Both the position numbers and the translations under genes were made by a program. Below are positions 57,590 through 64,000 of a stretch of DNA of 64,000 nt, piece by piece. The DNA comes from Closterium sp. NIES-65 (taxonomy: Eukaryota > Streptophyta > Zygnematophyceae > Desmidiales > Closteriaceae): assembly GCA_948144175.1 (NCBI GenBank), contig CANXME010001990.1, positions 2,666,001 through 2,730,000 of the forward strand, given 5' to 3'. The notes beneath the pieces were generated by a model. That model made no database searches. It had not been told where the DNA came from and was given only the letters and a program-made list of their open reading frames with translations. Positions within the stretch are counted from its first letter, which is position 1. The number at the start of each line of letters is the position of its first letter.

Positions 57590-57760
57590 GAGGGAGCTGC
57601 CACCGCTGGCAACATTCCTCTGTGCTGGCAGCATGTAATGATGCTGCCAGCGTCGTTTTGCTGCCAGGAGCGCATGGATGCTTCCAGAACGCTGCTGGCA
57701 GCACGTTGGCAGCGTGAGGGCTGTCCTCTATGAGGAGATGCCTCATAGAGGAGCGGCTCG
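57590..57760. other. Cluster of perfect short inverted repeats
   Basis: GCTGGCAGCAT-GTAATG-ATGCTGCCAGC (about 57630-57660) and CCTCTATGAGG-AGATG-CCTCATAGAGG (57725-57751) are perfect 11-bp-arm hairpins. GCTGGCAGC/GCTGCCAGC occurs at least five times in between. It lies between non-LTR element C and the pogo-like gene, and may be subterminal sequence of the pogo-like transposon. This is not proven. Confidence 0.65.
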
Positions 57761-58393
57761 GCACCTGTGGATGGGGCACTCTGGCTGGGGGGGGTAGTCG
57801 GGCTCTCACTTCATTTCGTGCTCAAGGAGGTTGAATACTCCGTCTCAACCTTGCTCTTGGCAAGCTCTCTAACCATGCGCAGCAAAGTACCAGTAGGCAA
57901 GTCCTCACCTCGTCCTCACGTGCAGGTTAATAACTACGGGCGAATTAACTCGCCCGGCGATGACATCCGTGTAGCCATGGCGAAGAACGCGAGCAAGGCG
58001 GCAAGTCCTACCGCCGCCTCCGGTGCGAGCTATGACGGGGACGACGGAGACGAAGCGAACGGCGACGACGCCAAGGAGGATTGGCCGGAGAACGGCCACG
58101 ACGACAGCGCTTCAGGCGACAATGTAGGTCCTGCTGACATCGAGGAGGACGACTGGTGGAATCGGCCGGTCGGGAGCGACGACGAGGTGGAAGAGTGGCA
58201 TGTTGGTGATTCCGACAACGACGGAGGTAAAGATGCGCATGGTGACAACGCGTAGGCAGCGGCGGATGCACAGGAAGCGGCGGTGGATGCGAATGAGGAG
58301 GCTGACGACGGGGCGGGGGCGGAACTTGAGACATTTGCGCCTGCGGATGCGGCCGCAGTTGCGGATGCGGAAGGCGAGGAAGGCGGCGATGAC

Positions 58394-59316
58394 TGTGAAA
58401 ATTTAGAAGAAAGAAGAGGGTTGAACTAGCAAGAATGGGGATACAAATAGCAAACCCTAGAAGGGTTGTACTCGCTATGGAGCACCCCACTACAGGCTAG
58501 AATAATATTCAGACACACCCCCATAGCCAAAGTGGGGTGTAATCAGCAGAGCAAGCAAAGCAGTACAAGCTCAGGGTGGATCACAATGTCACCACACATT
58601 CTGAGCACAAGTTCAAGAAGCAATAGTTAAAGTTCACAATTATGAGCAAAGCTAGTGGTAGTCAAAACGGGCAAGTGAAGAGGAGGAGAGAGAGTGAGAG
58701 GAGAGGAGATAGGAGGCGACGGATGAAGCTGCAGACACACGGGCAACAGGAGGCACACTGGCACAGCGGCTACCGGAACAACGCTCCGGAATACTGGAGT
58801 AACTGGCCCCGCGGCTAAAGTAGCGGCAGACGAGCAACGGACCCACGGGCGGCTGGCACAGCTGGCTACGACTGGGCTACCGGACGAAGTCCCCGGAATA
58901 CAGGTGCTGCTGGCGACACGACGGCAACCTCCATTTAGCTTCCCCAAACTATCCCACTCCCTCTGGCACACACCCACTGCTACACCACTAGGGTCACTCA
59001 CACCCCACCCCCTAGCACGACTCCGTCGACTCCCACACACCCACCCCCCTCAGCGGCAGCTGCAGCAGTGGGAGACAGAGGAGGAGGAGGAGCAGGAGAG
59101 ACCACACACCCGCCACCCCCTACTCGCCACCCCCAAACCCTAACACTGGGCAGGGCGGGATGGCGGGTAGGGAGGTTACGGGGGGGGGGGGGGCCGACGC
59201 GTGGCCTCCCTGGGCGCCAACGTAGGAGGCAGAAGGGGCGACGCTCGCCCCCACCCCCACGTCGCCCCTCCCGTCGCCCGTACGCGGCCCCCTTAGGTCG
59301 CCTCGACAAGCGACGG

Positions 59317-59356
<40 letters not shown>

Positions 59357-60046
59357 CGGTGCACGTGCCCCCGGTGCGCCGCGGCTGACGACGATGCATG
59401 GCCGGGGCCGCAAGTGGCGGCGACGGGGCCGCTGGCGGCGACGACGGGGCCGATGCGGGCGGGGACAGGGTCGTCGCGAGCGGCGACGGGGCCGCTGCGC
59501 GCGGCGACGGGGTCGCTGCAGGCGGCGACGGGGCCGCTGCGCGCGGCGACGGGGCCGCTGCGGGCGGCAACGGGCCCGCTGCGGGCGGCGACGGGGCCGA
59601 TGCGGGCGGCGACGGGGCCGACGCGCGGGTCCTCGTCGCCCGTCGCAGCGCCTCCCGAGGGCGACGCGCCGAGTGACGGGGCACAAGCCCGCCGCGCGCC
59701 TCGGGGCGCACAGCGGGCAGAGAACCGCCGCGCGCCTCGGGGCGCACGGCAGGCAGAAAACCGCCGCGCGCCTCGGGGCGCACGGCGGGAAGAAAAAACT
59801 GCCGCACGCCACGGGGCGTGCGGCACAGCGAGTAGCAGTGGCAGTTGCAGCGGAAGCAACGAGGTGGTGAGCCCACCCACAGGATCGATCCAAGGGGATC
59901 GACCTGCTCTGATACCATGTGAAAATTTAGAAGAGAGAAGAGGGTTGAACTAGCAAGAATGGGGATACAAATAGGAAACCCTAGAAGGGTTGTAATCGCT
60001 ATAGAGCACCCCACTACAGGCTAGAGCATAAGATAACATTCTGACA
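58394..60046 (-). mobile_element. Non-autonomous LTR retrotransposon (1653 bp) inside the pogo-like gene
   Basis: The 5' LTR is at 59918-60046 (129 bp), with primer site TGGTATCAGAGC on the minus strand (59906-59917). The 3' LTR is at 58394-58515 (122 bp) with CTATGGGGGTG just inside. The flanks ATGAC (58389-58393) and ACGAC (60047-60051) match at four of five bases, consistent with a target duplication. The interior has no gag or pol. Its 3' tail (58516-58680) is closely similar to that of the element at 20563-22068, so both belong to one family. Confidence 0.92.
59280..59700 (-). repeat. Leader minisatellite and homopolymer of the non-autonomous element
   Basis: A 33-base G run (59324-59356) is followed by about a dozen 21-bp units of the GACGGGGCCGCTGCGGGCGGC type (59400-59630) and then a CCGCGCGCCTCGGGGCGCAC-based triplet repeat (59690-59800). 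There is another 14-G run at 59180-59193. It is non-coding. Confidence 0.85.
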
Positions 60047-62345
60047 ACGACGACCCATGGAGCCTTGGGACCGACGACAACGTCCCGCTACTGAAGCGGA
60101 GGCTGCGCCATCGCCTACAGTGCAAGTCAAAGCGGGCCCGCGTGGTGCTCTCTGACGACGACGGTGCGGGGGAGGAGCGTCGCCCGATACTCACCGCTGC
60201 GGAGAAGGGGAAAGCCAAGGTCGCGGAAGCCCCTACTAAGGCCCCTGCTAAAGCCCCTGCTCGTCGCCGCACAAGCAACAAGAAGCTGACATCCGACGGA
60301 GACCCGGGATCCAGCAAGGGTGCGGCTAAGAAGAAGGCGAAGAAGGCGCTAAATCCTGAAGACATCGTCGTGAACGAGCCGCTGGGAAGCGACGATGAGT
60401 ACGCGGCGGCGGCGGGCCCGATTCCCACGTTCCCTAGGAAGGTAACGCCGAGGGACCCCACCCTCCATAATCCCAACACCCGCCCACCTTCCCCTCGCAG
60501 CAAAGACACTACGAAGAAGCGCCGCAGTTGGACCGTGCGTGAGAAGCTTAAGTGGGCGCGCCGCTATCAGGAGCTCGGCTCCTTGAAGAAGACGAGCGTG
60601 GAGTCAACCGCGTCCATCGCCTGCATCTGACGCTGGTGTGCGGAGGCGGAAGCGGGCGTCTACAAGGGCGCGGCCAACTGCCGCAAGCGGATGCACGGGG
60701 GGGGGGGGCGCCACTCACACTACCCCGACATGGAGGCAGCGTTGTACCGCTACATCTGCCTCAGCGCGCTAACGGGGTGGCCATCTCGGTGAAGGACACC
60801 CAGAAGTGGAGCCGCGAGTGGATGAAGAAGCATTACCCCGACAAGAACTGGAACGCGAGCTCTCACTGGAGCCAGCGTTTCCGTGACCGCTGGAACCTGG
60901 TGATGCGGGTGAAGACCAAGGTCGGCCAACGTCTGTCGGCAGGTGCGTGTTGAAGGATTTCGTCTGGCACTCTATTGAATGCATGTACCTCACCCAGTGT
61001 CTAACCATCCCGTGCTTCCGTTGCGATTGTCCCGTTTGCAGAGTGCGCGAAGGACTGCGAGTCCTTCTGGAAGTTTGTGCGCATCAACAGGGCGCGGCAC
61101 AAAATCGGCCCGGCCCGCATCATCAGCACGGACCAGACTCCACTATTCGTGGAGATGCCAGCCGAACGGACGATCGAGCACCAAGGCGCGCGCTCGGTCC
61201 CAATCCGCACTGCAGGCTACCAGAAGACGCGCTTGACGGTGATGCTCGCGTGCACTGCATCCGGGGAGAAGCTGCGGCCGTGGGTGTGGTTCAAGATGAA
61301 GAACGTCCCCAACTGTGAGATTCCGGAAGGTAAGCGAGCGTGAATTGAACCGTGCGATTGCCTGGTGAGCGTGCCCCACTGTGCTGATGCCCGTCTGTCC
61401 CTTGTATGCCTGGCAGGAATCGTGGTCCAAGCACAGGACAACGGGTGGATGGACGAGAGCGTTGTGCAGACCTGGCTGTCCAAGGAGGTGCTACCCCATC
61501 TGAACCCCCAGCGCGGCCAGAACGCAAGGCGGGCGATGCTGGTGTTGGACTCCTACCGCGGTCACATCACCCAGACCATGCTTCAGTCGTACCGCACGCA
61601 CAGCATCACCCCTGCAGTCATCCCAGCGGGTTGTACGAGCCAGATTCAACCCCTGGACGTCTCCATCAACCGGTGCTTCAAGGCTGCTGTGCGAGCGCGC
61701 TACGCCAGGTGGTTCATGCGTGAAGGGATTCACCTGAAGACGAAGAAGGGTGAGTTGGTCCTTCATTTACGGTTTTATTCATGTTCTGTTTCGTGTCCTT
61801 GTCTTAAACATGCTCCTTCATATCCGTGTCTCTTACATCTCGCTGCCCCGTCCTCTGTCCCACCCGCAGGGAACCTGCGGAGGCCTCCACACCCCGTGGT
61901 GCTGCAGTGGATCGCGGAGGCTTGGGATCAAGTCCCCAAGCAGATCATCATCGACGCGTTCCGCCACTGTGGGATCTCGAGCAAGCTAGACGGAACAGAG
62001 AACCACCTGGTGATGTCTCACCTGCGCGCCAGGAGCACCACCGATGTCTCCGCGGACATGTCTTTCGGGGGGACCACAGGCGACAACACGCGCCTGCTCG
62101 ATTGGGCTCCAGAGGAGGAGGAGGAGGCGATGCAGGCGGAGGGCGTGCGGGAGGTGGCCGTGGCAACCGGCCTGGAGGTGCTGTACCAGGAGACCCCCAA
62201 CTACCGCGGAGCGGCGGCCGAGGCTGACCGCATGATCGAGCCTAGGGAGACGGCTAGGCATGCCTGGCGAGTGCCAGACCTGGGTGTAGAGCCTGATGTT
62301 AGTGCAGGTGAGGAGGCGGTGACTGAGGGGGTTAGGAAGAAGTAG

Positions 62346-62578
62346 AGATTCATGACTGTATGCATATACCCCCCTAAAGTAGGAAAGCTTGCTAAGAAGA
62401 CACCCCCTGTTTATAAGAAAACCCCTAAACCCTGGTTCTGATTATAAGACATATGTGTCTTAATTCGTACACACAAATAGGTGTCGTATAAAAAGGCTAG
62501 CTTGTTTATAAGAGACACCCGTATAGTAGACAACCCCTGTCTACTATTCAACACTGTCTTATATCCGGGCGATGACGG
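62346..62578. other. Hairpin-rich AT sequence after the pogo-like gene
   Basis: TTATAAGA-type motifs recur four times. ATAGTAGAC-AACCCCT-GTCTACTAT is a perfect inverted repeat (about 62523-62547), and AGACA-TATG-TGTCT is another (about 62448-62461). It may be the 3' untranslated or terminal region of the transposon; no matching 5' terminal repeat was found. Confidence 0.5.
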
Positions 62579-64000
62579 TAGTAATATTTTTATAGTTCAT
62601 AGTTGTGAACTTTTTCTCAAACACAAACCGTTAAATACTGACAACCTAGAACATGACAGAGCATCTTCACCATATCAAAGGTTGCACGTGAATCAGAGTA
62701 TGGGCCAGGTTGAAGCAAAGAATGGAAGCAATAGTGAGACTGCCACGAAGGCAGGCAAGACAGCTCCGGTGGTCCCTTGGCACTTATCTCTGCTGTTCAC
62801 TTCACTTCACCGGCTTCGCTTTGATAGTGGACAGCTTGGCGTTACTTCCAGCAGGTGACACGATGGCCCATTTAACTTTCAGCTTCGAAATATATGCCTT
62901 CACCCCTTCCCTCTCCAGTATCGCTGGGGTTATCTTTGAAATCTCATATCACAACCACCCCAAGCTCTCCTCTTAGTGCCCACTGCAACCGCTTCGCTTT
63001 GATGGCTGATGCTATTCCCAGCAGACGAATGCACCGCCCATTTCACACACATGTTTGCAACTTCTGCCTCTGCGATTGGACGACACGGTGCTTGACTCTG
63101 AGATCAGCGTTTGGATGGAGTGCAATAGGAAGCAGGAACAGGAGAGATGGGGCAGGGTGTGAAGTGATGGGATATGATGTCATGGGATTGCAGCTTGGCT
63201 CTCAGATCCGCAATCTGGATGGAGTGGAATGTGAATTAGGGATGGGTGATGATGGAGCGGGGGGAGGGAGTGGGGGAGGAATGGGATGGGATTGGATGGG
63301 ATGGGGTAGCAGGAATGTTGAGCTAGCAGGTGGTGGGATAAGGTGGGGCACAATGTTGCCAGTCATCCCCTCTGTATCCCTCTCCACCCCCCACTCCATT
63401 CCCCTTCACAATCATCTTTACCTCTTCCTCTGTCACAGTTGTGCCATGACAATCAACACCCACCCACAGCTGTGCTGTCATAGCACCCCTGCTTCTTACC
63501 CTCCTCCTTCATCTCCTTGTACCTTGCTCAAGCACGCACCTGCCCCAGCACCCAAAACATCAAGCTCTGCCCCAGCACCCAAAACATCAAGCACCTGCCC
63601 CAGCACCCAAAACACGCGAGTCAACCCACGTGGAATGAAACGTATTTTTAGGCGGCTCAAAACTTAACCCACCTGTTTGTCCAATATCCTCTTCATTGCC
63701 ATTTGAGCCGCTTCAAAACAGAGCTATTGAGGCACCTCGATGTTAATAAATCAGTATCATAAGGCGCACCACAACCAACCCACCTGGTTGCCTCTGCCAA
63801 TCATTCGCTCCAAGGCCTCCTGCTCTGCCGCCCCTTGCTGCTCCACAAACTTCCTCATCTCTTCCTCCCTCACCATGTCAAGCATTGAAATAAGGTACGC
63901 TTGGTGCTGTGGATGGGGGGTGGGGGGAGGGGGAAGGGGGAGGCGGGGGCGGAGGGGAGGGGAAGGGGAAGGGGAAGGAGAAGGGGAAGGGGAAGGGAAA
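62579..64000. repeat. Duplicated segment, copy 2 (continues beyond window)
   Basis: It is nearly identical to the segment starting at 40839, including the last coiled-coil exon (about 63780-63880, minus) and the start of the GGGGAA purine tract. The minisatellite CCCAGCACCCAAAACATCAA has three units here (about 63540-63615) against one in copy 1. The right end is not in the window. Confidence 0.9.

Larger units (their letters stand above)
57977..62345 (+). pseudogene. Pogo/Tigger-like DDE transposase gene, split by an LTR element
   Basis: The likely start is ATG 57977 (GCCATGG context; MAKNASKAAS), with an acidic N-terminus. The LTR element at 58394-60046 interrupts it, and removing that element plus one 5-bp duplication keeps the frame. 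A DNA-binding-like region RRSWTVREKLKWARRYQ comes near 60520. Exon breaks: introns 60943-61041, 61330-61416 and 61750-61869, all GT-AG and all phase 1. Catalytic residues: STDQTPLF, MLVLDSYRGH and IQPLDVSIN, the last two Asp 35 residues apart, typical of the pogo/jerky DDE_1 group. Damage: TAG at 58253, TGA at 60628 and a frameshift near 60755. From 60760 to the stop at 62343 the frame is intact. It could be a transposon gene or a former domesticated one. Confidence 0.86.

Overview
This is a nuclear, repeat-dominated eukaryotic window, most likely from the green plant lineage. The host evidence is one clean cytosolic HSP70 gene (38635-40729) with a single intron at the plant-type position and a C-terminal EEVD. 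The LTR elements use plant-type initiator-Met or Phe tRNA primer sites. The Copia gags, the very GC-rich leaders and the RLE-type non-LTR elements fit a streptophyte alga (for example a zygnematophyte) better than a seed plant, but the species cannot be fixed from this sequence.

Layout. 1-6131: minus-strand Copia (family A, copy 1), 3' part outside the window. 6806-13259: complete plus-strand Copia (family B) with 840-846 bp LTRs and a TCATG target duplication, set between two blocks of inverted CGAACAC-type repeats. 13561-14673: 5' piece of a family A-like Copia. It is cut in gag by the 3' end of a minus-strand Copia (14674-15676), which abuts a GTCGAC-rich Copia (15677-20104) that lacks its RT. 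20563-22068: complete non-autonomous LTR element (TSD CTTGT). 23652-31218: complete but decayed family A Copia (TSD GTTTT). 31219-38200: no confident gene. This part holds satellites and minisatellites, including a GGGAT satellite, a 61-bp tandem array and a 379-bp TRIM (TSD GGTTT) inside that array. 38228-40729: HSP70 with heat-shock-element-like sites. 40839 onward: a duplicated segment that recurs at 62579-64000, plus a broken minus-strand coiled-coil gene interrupted by a PIF/Harbinger transposon (43489-47056, TSD TCA). 47634-57540: three RLE-type non-LTR retrotransposons, all on the minus strand, head to tail and joined by (GA)n tracts. The middle one carries an intact 1676-residue ORF. 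57977-62345: pogo/Tigger-like transposase gene with three phase-1 introns, split by a second non-autonomous LTR element (58394-60046).

How the parts relate. Family A Copia elements and the two non-autonomous LTR elements share LTR ends, primer-site type, polypurine sequence and a GC-rich leader made of an element-specific minisatellite, so the small elements are probably moved in trans by family A. The non-LTR elements seem to use (GA)n both as 3' tail and as landing site, which would build arrays. Almost everything except HSP70, the middle non-LTR element and perhaps the Harbinger transposase is visibly damaged.
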